Shown here in pieces: positions 51,679 through 62,700 of a stretch of DNA of 64,000 nt (positions are counted from its first letter, which is position 1; each line of letters opens with the position of its first letter). The stretch is from assembly GCA_963644945.1 (NCBI GenBank), contig CAVIQK010000008.1:1-64000 (forward strand). The letters are read 5' to 3'. The DNA is from CAVIQK01 sp963644945. GTDB lineage: Bacteria; Bacillota; Clostridia; Christensenellales; DTU072. The notes beneath the pieces were generated by a model, which saw nothing but the letters and a program-made list of their open reading frames with translations, was not told the origin of the DNA and made no database searches. The position numbers were made by a program, and so were the translations under genes.

Positions 51679-54312
51679 TTATTCAAAGAGTCCTCTCATC
51701 TTGTCGGACGAAACTATCGAGATATTTGTCCTTGACTGCGGTCCGGTGATAATGAAGGCGTGACCTCTTTCGTTGTTGACGATTTGGTCTTGTTCGACGG
51801 CATTGATTTTGCCGGCTTTTTCGTATAGCGTGCAAAGGTCGTCCATGTCGTTGGGGGACAACGAGAATATGAAGGAATATTGACATGCGTTGATTACCGC
51901 AGTGGACTTCCTTATTATATCTTGACTGCCGACGAAGTCTTTTATGTTTTGCGTAATAACGATTTGCATACCGTTGTATTTTCTTATACGTTTTGCAAGT
52001 TGGAACATAAAGTCGAGTGCTACGGGGTATTTAGGATCGATGAACACGTGCGCTTCGTCTATCGCTACGATGATCTTTCTGTTGGTCTTGTATTTCAAAT
52101 TGAAATCACGATTTTTGATAATCTCGTTGTCTAACCATCTTAGGACCAAAAGCATTTGTGCGTTGGCGATTGCTTGGTTGTGGTTGGACAAAAGCGCTCT
52201 AAAATTGAACACCGTAAAGTTCTCTTTTATGGATAGTGAGGACTTGCCGTTCCACAGCATTGCATCTCTGCCGTCACCGCTAAACTTTGCGATAAAGTTT
52301 TTCAATATACGTAAGTTTTCTATATCGTAATTTATAGTGGCGGTTTCGAGTCTTTTACAAATCAAATTATATAGGTCGTCAAATATAGGATAATCTTCGG
52401 CATGTAAAGAAGCAAGTTCGGTACGGGAATTTATGCCCTTTTCCATATACATTTCAACAATGAGGTTGTTGAGATATTCTAGAGATTGGGGATCGATGCC
52501 TGACAAGATTTCTCTAAAAAATTGTTCCAAAAATTGCAAATGTACACCGAAGTTGTTGGCACCTTCGCTGTTTTCGTCGGATTCTAGCGACGTGATAATA
52601 TGGAAGGGGTTGATTCGTCCTTCGGTCGCCGTACCTACGTCTATCATCTTTCCGCCTAAGTTTTTGGCGAGAGTTCCGTATTCGTCTTCAGGATCAAGCA
52701 CGAAAATTTTGCTGTTTTCTACAGCGAGTTGCGTGAGCATTGTTTTGGTAGCGAAAGATTTTCCCGATCCGGATCTTCCCATAATAACCATATTGGAATT
52801 GACTCTTTCGTTGTTACGTTTGAAAAAGTCAACTATTACGGGGAAGCCTTTGCTTTCTCCTAAAAGCACGCCTTCGTCATCCATGACGGACGACAACACG
52901 AAAGGAAAACATGCGGCAATCGTGGAGGAGTGTATGGCTCTTACATATTCGGGCATGGCATCGTATGCGGACAAGTTGGACGACACGACGGCTTGATGCT
53001 GTTTGCAGAAATTGTCCGAGATTTCAAAACCCTCTTCGGATGTTATTCTACGGATACGTTTCTTGGCGCTCTTGCTGGTCTCTCCGTTGGCATATACGGT
53101 AAAATGTATCGTTGCTTTGAAAAGTGTTTCATTGTCGTTTTGGAGCATCTGCAAGAGATTGACCAAAGTTTTAATATGTGTTTGTTTGTCAATAATCGAA
53201 CTTGCCTTATACGATTGTTCGCTTTGGCTCATGAGTTCTTGGAGAGATCTGTCTATCATCCTTACGGCTTTGCCTTTTTCGTAAGGTTCTAGATTCATGA
53301 CGACTTTGACACCCTCCATATTGAATATTTTATATCCCCATGCGTTCAAAACGGATACGGGATAATTGCTTACGGTGTAATTGTAGGTTTCGACTCCGTC
53401 GATATATGTCTTGGTCGTGGTAAATTGAACGTCTTTAGGCATTATCCAATTCAAACGTTCTTCTTCTTGAATTACGTCTAAATCGTTTTCTTCGACTTGA
53501 TCGGTATATTGATATTTTAGGAACAAACAAAGTTCTTTGTCCCCGAGTATTCTGGAAGTCATCCCACCGTCTAAAAATGTGGTTACGGCACTCCCTAAAA
53601 TCTCGTTTATGACATTTTTGTCGGGATCATATACGACCAAGTAATAGAAAGGTCTGTAAATCTTGTTTTTGTCGTCAAGATTGTCATAAATTCTTATACG
53701 GTCGTTTATTATATTGATACGAGCATTCAATTCTTGTTCGGTTATCGCACCCGTTTCATAAATTCTTTTTAGAATTTCTTGTTTTTCGTTTTCAAGTTCG
53801 ACATATTTTGAAAAGTCTAATTTTCTGTCGATTTTGACAAGGCTTGCCTTGCTCTTGCCGGCAATACTTCTGATAACTTTGCCAAAACATTTGTCGATTA
53901 TTTGGTCTTGTCTAAACCCCGACAACAGTCTAAACTCTCTCGGATCTATTTCGAGTACGCCTGCATAGTAATCGCCATACACGATAAATCCGTCTTTGAC
54001 GTCTTTGAATGCGATAAAATTGGATATATCCGTCGATGCACTCTTGTAGTCTGCCGAATATTTTTTGACCGAAAACAAATATTTGACGAAATGCACGAAA
54101 AACATATAAAATCTTCCGCCGTTGTAGGGTATAAACAAACCTACCACCAAGCAAAGCAAAACGACCATCAAAAAGTATTTTGCCACACCTATATTGGATA
54201 GGAACAAAAGCACTTCTAGAATCACGCCTACGAGTGCGATTATTATGTCCGTAATGGATATGTTTTTGAAAAATTCGACTTTAACCTTGGCGGTTTTCGG
54301 AATTATTCTCAT
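51679..54312 (-). CDS. PrgI-like/VirB4-type T4SS ATPase fusion
   Basis: An 877-residue secretion ATPase. The first 90 residues hold two membrane helices (about 21-38 and 44-62) and resemble PrgI, which in Gram-positive T4SS is normally a separate protein; here it is joined to the ATPase. The rest is VirB4/TraE/TraC-like: Walker A GRSGSGKSFATKTM near residue 510, Walker B KIIVAIDEAHVFI near 745-757, then the conserved QNIKDF region. VirB4 ATPases energise assembly of the channel or pilus and substrate movement. AAGGAG precedes the ATG. It follows the VirB6-like gene by 26 bases. No VirD4 coupling ATPase is in the window. Confidence 0.9.
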   Translation of the reverse strand: MRIIPKTAKVKVEFFKNISITDIIIALVGVILEVLLFLSNIGVAKYFLMVVLLCLVVGLFIPYNGGRFYMFFVHFVKYLFSVKKYSADYKSASTDISNFIAFKDVKDGFIVYGDYYAGVLEIDPREFRLLSGFRQDQIIDKCFGKVIRSIAGKSKASLVKIDRKLDFSKYVELENEKQEILKRIYETGAITEQELNARINIINDRIRIYDNLDDKNKIYRPFYYLVVYDPDKNVINEILGSAVTTFLDGGMTSRILGDKELCLFLKYQYTDQVEENDLDVIQEEERLNWIMPKDVQFTTTKTYIDGVETYNYTVSNYPVSVLNAWGYKIFNMEGVKVVMNLEPYEKGKAVRMIDRSLQELMSQSEQSYKASSIIDKQTHIKTLVNLLQMLQNDNETLFKATIHFTVYANGETSKSAKKRIRRITSEEGFEISDNFCKQHQAVVSSNLSAYDAMPEYVRAIHSSTIAACFPFVLSSVMDDEGVLLGESKGFPVIVDFFKRNNERVNSNMVIMGRSGSGKSFATKTMLTQLAVENSKIFVLDPEDEYGTLAKNLGGKMIDVGTATEGRINPFHIITSLESDENSEGANNFGVHLQFLEQFFREILSGIDPQSLEYLNNLIVEMYMEKGINSRTELASLHAEDYPIFDDLYNLICKRLETATINYDIENLRILKNFIAKFSGDGRDAMLWNGKSSLSIKENFTVFNFRALLSNHNQAIANAQMLLVLRWLDNEIIKNRDFNLKYKTNRKIIVAIDEAHVFIDPKYPVALDFMFQLAKRIRKYNGMQIVITQNIKDFVGSQDIIRKSTAVINACQYSFIFSLSPNDMDDLCTLYEKAGKINAVEQDQIVNNERGHAFIITGPQSRTNISIVSSDKMRGLFE

Positions 54313-54338
54313 ATTGGCTCCTTTCTTGCCTTTACTTG

Positions 54339-55718
54339 TTAGTTGTTGAGGTCCTCGCCCTCTTTCTTGTTGGTAATATTATTGTTCATTGCATTTAGCA
54401 CTGCATTTTCTCGGTTGGAATTCAAGTTGTCGGGCGTCTTATTGTTGTTGTCGTTAGGGGCATCGTTGTTGTCGCCGTTGTTTTTGATAATGTTGGCGAT
54501 TTCTCCGTCCTTTTTGCCGGCATCTCCTATATCGTTGTGGTTGGCATTGTCGCCGTCACCGTCCATGTTTCCGCCGTCTATAGAATTCCTGTCGCCCGTC
54601 GTGCCGTCTTTTCCGCCACCGTAATGGCTACCAAAGAGTTTGTTGCCGATTTTGTCTTCGACACCACGATTGAGGGCGTTGCCCATTCTCGATGCGCCCC
54701 AAGTGAAGGGTTTTGCGGCTACTCCGGCTACGGTTTTCAATGCTCCGCCGAGAGCATTTCCTGCAAAAGCACTGTCTCTTAGTTCGTTGCTTCCGCCACC
54801 GCTTGACACGAGGTTTCCTACAAGTGCCATCGCTTTCTTCATGGTTAGCGATCCGCCTATTATAAACAATATTTTACATAGGTTGTTCAAGAAATTGGAA
54901 TCGAAAAATTGTAAAGACGATTTGACGACAAGTAGCACGATAAGGCAATAAATGTTGACTGCGAGAATGGTCCCGAATCCTACGAAAAATTTGGTAAGCA
55001 TTTGCTCACGCCAAAGTTTGAAATGGGCTCCGTCGTCAAGTACCGACGTCGCTACGGGGAAGGGGGACACGATATACAAAATAACTATAGAAATTGCTCT
55101 ATCGACAAATACGAGTAGTGACCATGCAATATTCCAAAGTATGACAGCACATGCAATCCACGATGCAACGTAGTCAAAACTTTCTATATTCATATAACTG
55201 CGCACGACTTGAGTGTCCATATAACTAAGCGTGCCGTCCAAGAATTGTTGTGCATCGTTTTCGTTCACCCAAGCACCGTCCGAAAATGCGGTGAATAAGA
55301 ATGATCCTATGCTACTGCCACCGCTCAATGTCGCTTGATAAAGTGCTTGCATAAAGACGTTGGACACCCAAATGCTTACGAGCATAATTGCGGGTATAAA
55401 CAAGAACGTCAACACGCTTTTTAGCGATTTCACACACACTTGTGCAGGGGTTAGGTCGGGCTTTTCTTTGGCGAGAAGTTTTATAATTGCAAGTATTGTA
55501 AAGAATACTAATACGATTAGTCCTAAAATTGCGGCAACCATGAAAGCGTTGCTCACTTCGGTGCTTCTCAGTAAGTATGTCAAAAAGTCCGTTGACTTGC
55601 CGTCAACGACAATATCTTCGATACCGCACAATTTATTGGCGCATGACATAAGTCCGTCAATAATGCGGAGCAATGATTTTGTTATACTATACAAAAAATC
55701 CCAAAACCAATCAAACAT
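54339..55718 (-). CDS. TrbL/VirB6-like T4SS channel membrane protein
   Basis: A 459-residue polytopic protein with about six membrane helices in residues 55-300, in the style of TrbL/VirB6 proteins of Gram-positive conjugation systems. Helix-loop signatures include the polar IDGLMSCANKLCGI at the N-terminus and ALVGNLVSSGGGSNELRDSAFAGN after the last helix. The cytoplasmic tail (about 320-459) is Gly/Asn/Asp-rich, low-complexity and likely disordered. It would form the inner part of the translocation pore. AAAGG precedes the ATG; neighbours are the lipoprotein (12 bases before) and the VirB4-like ATPase. Confidence 0.85.
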   Translation of the reverse strand: MFDWFWDFLYSITKSLLRIIDGLMSCANKLCGIEDIVVDGKSTDFLTYLLRSTEVSNAFMVAAILGLIVLVFFTILAIIKLLAKEKPDLTPAQVCVKSLKSVLTFLFIPAIMLVSIWVSNVFMQALYQATLSGGSSIGSFLFTAFSDGAWVNENDAQQFLDGTLSYMDTQVVRSYMNIESFDYVASWIACAVILWNIAWSLLVFVDRAISIVILYIVSPFPVATSVLDDGAHFKLWREQMLTKFFVGFGTILAVNIYCLIVLLVVKSSLQFFDSNFLNNLCKILFIIGGSLTMKKAMALVGNLVSSGGGSNELRDSAFAGNALGGALKTVAGVAAKPFTWGASRMGNALNRGVEDKIGNKLFGSHYGGGKDGTTGDRNSIDGGNMDGDGDNANHNDIGDAGKKDGEIANIIKNNGDNNDAPNDNNNKTPDNLNSNRENAVLNAMNNNITNKKEGEDLNN

Positions 55719-55730
55719 ATTCTTACCTTT

Positions 55731-56441
55731 CTACTTAATACAAATCAGCATTGCCGTAAAGCACATTTCGATTTTTTCGTCGCCTTTTTCAATTCCCTCT
55801 TGATCGTTGTACGTGACACAGTTGTTGTTTATCTTGAAGAGTAAACACTTGTCCTTTTCGAGAACAACCGACGATGCCGAATTGGTGCCGTCCGTCCACT
55901 GTTTGAGGGTAAACGAGGTCCAATTTCCTGCTTTTACGGAAACGGTGATCGAGCCTATTTTGTTTTCGCTTTTCGGCTCGTCAAAAGATTTTAACCTTTT
56001 CTTTTCTTCACCGGTATCTTCGTCGGTATAAGTTTCGAAGTCGGTGTCCGTCCCCGTTGCTATCGAAGACGGCATGTCACTTACGATATACGCTTCGATA
56101 TTCAGTCTTGCATCGCTTTTTGAACATAGATATATTGCGAACTCTCTTATTTCGACATTTTCGCCCGCAAATACTCCCATATATTTGTAAGCATTGCTTT
56201 TTGTGGGGCAGACGAAATCGTCTTTTCTAAAATTGTTGAGAGCATTGTCGTTGTAGAGGTCTGTAATCGGCATGGACACCACCGTCAAATCGTTGTTGAC
56301 AAATTTGACGCTAGGGAACTTTTTGCCGTAGTCGGCCTCATCTTCTATGTTCAAGTCGGGCATACAACCGAATAACAATACGGAAATTGCTATAAGGCAG
56401 ATAAAACTTAAAAGTCTTTTTCCCGTCTTACGCTCCGACAT
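55731..56441 (-). CDS. Unknown lipoprotein of the T4SS-like locus
   Basis: A 236-residue lipoprotein: basic start, hydrophobic core and lipobox LFGC, acylated Cys26. The mature part is beta-rich with no family I recognise. A segment around residues 95-165 (IREFAIYLCSKSDARLNIEAYIVSD; SFTLKQWTDGTNSASSVV) resembles a jelly-roll or galactose-binding-type sandwich, but that is a weak impression. ATG 56441 lies 14 bases inside the pilin gene with GGTGG upstream; the frame extending to 56492 would remove the signal peptide from the N-terminus. It could play the VirB7/VirB9-like or surface-exposed role. Confidence 0.72.
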   Translation of the reverse strand: MSERKTGKRLLSFICLIAISVLLFGCMPDLNIEDEADYGKKFPSVKFVNNDLTVVSMPITDLYNDNALNNFRKDDFVCPTKSNAYKYMGVFAGENVEIREFAIYLCSKSDARLNIEAYIVSDMPSSIATGTDTDFETYTDEDTGEEKKRLKSFDEPKSENKIGSITVSVKAGNWTSFTLKQWTDGTNSASSVVLEKDKCLLFKINNNCVTYNDQEGIEKGDEKIEMCFTAMLICIK

Positions 56442-56736
56442 AAGTAGGCCACCATTTCTCAAATACGGTGAGACCGACTTGCAACATTGCAAGCAATACG
56501 AATATCAAAACAAATCCGATGATAGCATTTTTAAGTGCTTTTTTGGCTTTGTCGTGATCTTGAGGTTCTTCGGCTTTGGCATATTTTACACCAAGCAAGA
56601 TGCAGTAAATTGCACCGATAGAACCGACAACACCCAACAAAACGGGGACCAATACATCGCATACGTCGAGTATCGGTTTTACGATTTTTTCGAGATCGCC
56701 TTGAGACATCCCTGTTGCTAAAAGATTGTAAATCAT
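56428..56736 (-). CDS. VirB2/TrbC-like pilin subunit
   Basis: A 102-residue protein with two membrane helices (about residues 26-50 and 70-92) joined by a short charged loop (GVKYAKAEEPQDHDKAKKALKNA). This is the layout of VirB2/TrbC-type pilins and of the small pilin-like proteins in Gram-positive and mycoplasma conjugative elements. AGGAG precedes the ATG. It lies directly after the giant Ig-like protein gene and overlaps the lipoprotein. It would build the extracellular fibre or channel ring. Confidence 0.8.
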   Translation of the reverse strand: MIYNLLATGMSQGDLEKIVKPILDVCDVLVPVLLGVVGSIGAIYCILLGVKYAKAEEPQDHDKAKKALKNAIIGFVLIFVLLAMLQVGLTVFEKWWPTYVGA

Positions 56737-56773
56737 TTTTCTATCTCCTATATAATATGATTTCTTTTTTATT

Positions 56774-59700
56774 TTACTCTATTCTAGAACGTTTTCTAAA
56801 CAACAATCCTAGGAAAAGCCCTATTGAGATCGCAACCACTACGCCTATTATGAGTACGGTCGTTGCGATGTTGGCGGTATATACTCTTGTGAATTCTACT
56901 TCACTTTGTCCGCCCGCCTCGTTGACTACTACTATTTTATAATTACCTTTTTCGGTAATCTCCGGAACATCCGACACTGTGAGCGCTTCGATCGTGTTGA
57001 CTAATTCGCCGTCTTTATAAATATATATCGTGTCGCCTGCTTTGTATCCGGATATTTTTACGTTCTTGTTGGTCGATTCGCCTTCGGCTACACCTTCAAG
57101 TGTAATTGTAGGCACTGATTTGTCGATTGTCACCGAAAATGCGGTTGTTTTTCCCGTAACGGGTGACATCATAACGATTTTATATTCACCGTTTTCGTCT
57201 AGTGCTATATATTTGCAACCGTCTTTTTCTTCGACAAACTCGATGTAATCTACTTCGCCACCGCCTGCATTGAAAGTGGCTTCGGTGATTTCATAGCCGT
57301 AAGGTGCCGTATATTCGAACGAAACAAGCGCATGTGTCACAATGTAGAACGAGAAGTAATCTTTGTTCCCGCATTCGTCTTGTAGCACGACTTCCCACTT
57401 GCCGTTGCCGGTAAACGAGGTTAGATCATAGTCTAACATCTCTTTGCCGTCATGATATACTGCACAATAAGACACAGAATCGCCGTTTAAGGGTGCAAAG
57501 TAAACGACGGACATGTTGGTTATTTCGCCGTTGACAAGTTTTTGGTCAACGCTACCCGTATAGAAACAGTAGTCTGCGACGCTATCTCTTCTTACCGAAT
57601 AGTTGAGCGTGTTGCCTGCTTTGTCGCTTACCGAAATGACATAACTTCCGTCTCTCATATATTTTTCGCCACTCTTATATGCCCCTATCTCTTGGTTGTT
57701 GATAGATATTACTGCGGACAAATTGGCGGAGAAAGTAATCGATACGGGATCTTTGGTCACTCCGGAATTGACTTTCATGTTGTCAACACCTATTTCTATC
57801 GTGGTGCGATACAACACACACGAAAACTTGTACGAAAAACCGTATTCGTCGGTATATTCTATATTATACTCATATTTACCGCTGTCAAAGGTTCCGGGGA
57901 AACTGAGTGTATAAGGAATATCTTTGGTTTCGGAATTGACTTTGAACAGATATTTCTTTGCTTTGGTTTCAAAAGATATGGTCTTGTTGCTCCAAATACT
58001 ATTATCGACAAGCGGAGAGTCTAGCGAATAAGCCGTCTTTTTGAGATCTCTTGTTTCTCTCGATACGGAAAGCGTCGTATGAGATGAATAATTGACGGTT
58101 TTTGCGACCTTGTTGCCGTAAATATCTCTAAATACTATTTCATATACTCCGTCACCGTCTGCACCGACTTTGTAATCGCTAGCGAACGAAACTTTTGTTT
58201 CGGATGAATTGTCATATATTACGGTCAACTTTTCGCCATAGGCTACCGTTATATACTCGACACTCGCTCCTTTCAATGTATTTTCGACAAAAGACACTTG
58301 GGTATTGGTATATCCCTCGTCTTTTCGCAAAGCCTTTTCGTTGAAGCCCGTAAGCCATCCGTCGGAATATTTGATAGATTTATTCTTGATATGAATATTT
58401 CTTGTGACTACGTTGCCACAGTCATCCGTCAAAGTGACGACATATTCGCCGTCGCCTCCTACGGAGATTTGGGTATATGTATCCGTTGTTTTTACGGTGT
58501 AAGACTTGTATGCGGAGCCGTTTTTGGTGACCGCCACCGTTACATTTTTATAGACGATAAGCGACACAGAACTATTGGAATAGAAATCGCCCTCGTATGT
58601 AGTGGAATAAGACTTGGTGCTTCCGTCGGTATAAGTGATTTCGCCGACTGTCGCAATACCTACGCTGTACAGCACTCTTGTTTCGGAGTAGTTGCCGTAC
58701 TTGTTGTAAACATGGAACACATAGAAGCCTTCGCCCAGTCTTCCGCACTCGTAAGTGCCACCCAGAGCGACATCTTCAAATTCTGCTTGTTCAAAACTTA
58801 TAGGCGAATAATTCACAAGTACGGTTGTCACTTCGGCTTCTAAAGTCAAAGGACAAATCTCGTTTATATTCAAAATATCGGTTAGTCTTACGTCAACACC
58901 GTCTTTTTGGTAAGTTAGATACGAACATTCGTCCGACAATACGATTTTGGAATATTTGGTATCTATCGCAGAGGAGGAACTGACTCTCAAAGCAATTTCC
59001 ATTTTGTTGACTTTGCCTTGAACTGCATCTTTTAGTACGGCACCGACATAGACTATGCCGTTTCTAGCATAAGTTCTGATGTAACCGCCGTCGGTTTCGC
59101 CTATTGTGATGTATGTTGTCGGCAAAACACCCAAATCGACTTCTTCTTCAGCCGTTTTGAGTTCGCCACTTTCGTCTATTACAACCTTGTAGATTGTACG
59201 AATCAAATTGGATCCGTCGGTAGTCAACTTGAAATATTCTCCGTCCACGACGAAAGCAAACGTTCCGGCACCTTCTACCGTAGCAACAGCATATTCGTGA
59301 CCGTATTTTGTACTGCTTTTTTCGAATTCGAGTTCTTCGACGTCGTCAATAATCATCCTTGTAAAATCGGACTTTCCTATTGAGAACGAGAAGGATGTTT
59401 GATTGCCGATAAGGTCGGTGGCGGTTATTTGGTAAGTGCCTTCGGTACTCAACTGAATGCTTGACACTTTGTCCCCTAAATACTCCGTAGTTTTGCCGTT
59501 TATCGTACAAGTCCACTTGTATATTCCGGAAAGGTCACCTACCCCTATATTTACGATACCGCCGTTGACGGTTTCGCCCGAAGCAATTGTTTCGGTCACT
59601 ATATCGGTAAGTTCGCAACTCACGTCGTCAAGGTTGATAACATCGCCCGATTTTGCGGTGTCTTTGATCTTTTGGAGATATCTTGCAAGGGCATCTTCGT

Positions 59701-62700
59701 CCTCGTCTGCATACCAATATTTTGTTCTACTTGTAGTAGCCGAAATTGTAGGCGCATAAGTATCGCTTTGTCCCGTAAAGGTCACGAAAAGATCGGGATA
59801 ATCTTCGTAATAAATCTTTACTTGCCACGAAGAATCACCGCTCATAACGACTTCGTTGTATGTGCCGGTATGTCTTAGGGTGCTTGTCCCCAAAACCATT
59901 TCGTAAGCATAACCTTCGCCCGTAGGATAACGGAAACTTACTTGTCCCGCTGTCGTTATCAGGTAGTTGGTCGAGCCGATTTTTTCTTTTATAAAGCCTA
60001 CTTGCGTGCCGGCGGTTTCGTCATACTTAATCGGGGTGCCGTCCTTTACGTAGTACCAATCTACTTTAGGAACTTCTCTTACAAGAGTAGTTCTTTCTTC
60101 ATAGACGTTGCCGAATAAGTCTTCTATATAGAATCTATATTCGCCTGCATCTTTTAGGGTGATTGCGTTTTTCTTGAGCGACGAAACATTGCTTACGATA
60201 AGAACGTCGTCAAGATATATTTCAAAACGATAAATATCGTCTTGCGAATATTTGCACTCGAATCTTACGTATTTGTTCTTTTCGTTGGTGAATGAACATG
60301 CCGAACTAAGATCTTCGGTGCTTATTCTTACGTTTAGGCTGTAATTGTTGCCGGAGCGGTCATATACTCTTACTATGTATCTTCCTTCTCCGAGGCTTAT
60401 TCCGCTTGCTTCGCTTACAAGATATGCACCTTGGTATTTTTCGCCCGACGTAAACACTGCAATATAGGCATATTCGTCCTCGTCAGTCAAGGTGTCGAAA
60501 GTGAAAGATTTTACGTTGAGCGATTGGCTACGGTCGGCAAAATCTTTGGTTATGGTTATTTCGTTGTTATCATATATAACTTTAAGTTCCGGAGCAGTGT
60601 TGTCGATATATACGCTATATTCTCTTACGCCGTCTTCGCCTCTCTCTATAATGTCATATATGCCGGTACCTTTGATGAGGTCTTTTAGATAAAATTCTCC
60701 GTCAAGAGTCAATTTTTCGTATGTCGTCCCCGTCACGTGTTCTTTATAGTAGATCGTCGTATAGTCGGATGCCGTCAATTTTTGTACGGCTATAGGATAA
60801 GAGATGTTTTCTTCTACGTGATAAGGTGAATAAATGCCCGAATCTCCGCCGAACGAAACGGGGGAAGTGAAGAAGTAGCCCGTCATGGTTTTGTCCGCAG
60901 TTTCCGATTGCGAACGAATCCTTGAAGCATCGAGTGTCGGCACTCCTCTACTGTCGAGTCCGCCGTCACTGGTCAAATATGTATATGAGCCTTTATCGAC
61001 GATTTTGTCAACAACGGTGATAATAGCCGTCCTTAACGATGACGACAATGCGGCAGTGTTGATTTGGGTTTCTTGACTGTTGCTGTAAAAATAATAGTTC
61101 CAATAGGTAGAATCGCTTACTTGATCCCACGATTTAGATTTATATCTTATCCATGTTTGTCCGATAGCGGCAGTGCCTTCGCCTTCGGCTTTTTTGTAGT
61201 TGGATGCAATGGTGCCGTTCAGGACATCCACAACCGACTGCGTGTCAACGTAAAGAAGGGACAAGTCTTGCATTTCCATATAGTAGCAATAGTCATAAGC
61301 CCTTTCTCTTGACGAGAACATGAGAGTAAGATTTTTTGACTTGTTATAACTTGTCGATTCTGCCGTACTGTTGGACGATGCGTAGTAATACGAAACGTCT
61401 TTGAGTTCATATACTTTGTTGACGATAAGGGGGCTTCCCGTAGTCGATTGATAGCAAGAAACGTTGTCGTTGTCGCCTTTTAGATAGAAGGTATAGACTT
61501 CGGACTTCTTGCCGTCACCGGAGATTCTGATAGAATAATTGCCACCGCTAGCACTCTTATATTTGAGAGTAAGGACTTTTTTCGTAGTAGAGCCTTCCGC
61601 TACATCGGAAATCGTACTATCAAAATAATTGCTTATGTTTGCGGTTATGTTTTCGCTACCTCTATATAGATAATCGACTTGTGGCTCCGATGTAGAACCT
61701 TGTAGCGAAAAAGTGAGTTCGAATCCGCTTGCCAAATATGTATTGTCATAAGAATGGTCTGTTTCGTTGATCACAGTCATATCGCTGACGTTTATCGTGT
61801 CATAAATCGAATATTTTGTACCCGAAATGCCCATATTGATGTTGCAATGGTCGGATGTATCGAATAAATAGGCGTCGTCTAAAACATATTCGTCTTGATT
61901 GGATGCTCCGTCGTAGGTCACAAAACTGAAATAGAATTTCATGCTTTCGGCATCGGATAGTCCTAAAAGATCTTTGCCGGATACGGTCATTGTGCCGGTT
62001 GAAGTATTGGAAGCGTCATCATAAGTAAACGATGCTATTTCGTTGGTCGTAGGCGATACTTTGTTTTGAGTGTAGATGGTTTTGCGAGAATATCCTAGCA
62101 TGCCCACTTGTCTATAATACATCTCTACGGACGTGAGATCCGTAGCATTCCCTTCTACTGTGATGGTTAGATCTCTTGTCGAAACCGCCGCATTGACGTC
62201 GCCAAAAGATATGCTCTTGATGTTTATCGGGGTATTGTCAAAATTGAGAGGTGTAGAAACATGTCCCAAAACTTCTTTGCCGTAAGCAGAGACTGCTTTG
62301 TAGTAAAGATAATATGTTCCGTCCATCTTGTCGCCTATTACATTGACTTCGGACGGATTGACGGTTTCGCAACCTACATAACTTGTCGGTTGATATTCGT
62401 CGGCATTTCCTACTATATCGGTAGATTTTACCCATGTATAATAGAGTTTTGAACCGACTCCTTCCATGTTGGATACGGTGATTTTTACCGAGTGAGATTT
62501 GGATGTCAAATGTTCGTTGCTAACAATCTTGGTAGTGACTGCGGGATCTCTCAAATCAATGTCCGTAGAATAGGTAATTCCTTGGAATTCTCCCATGTTT
62601 ACGGCATTGTTGCTACAATTAAAATTGTATGCATAGTCATAAAGACCGGTAGCGAATTGCGAACTAAAAGTATCGTAATTTCTAAATCTAATACTTGTTA

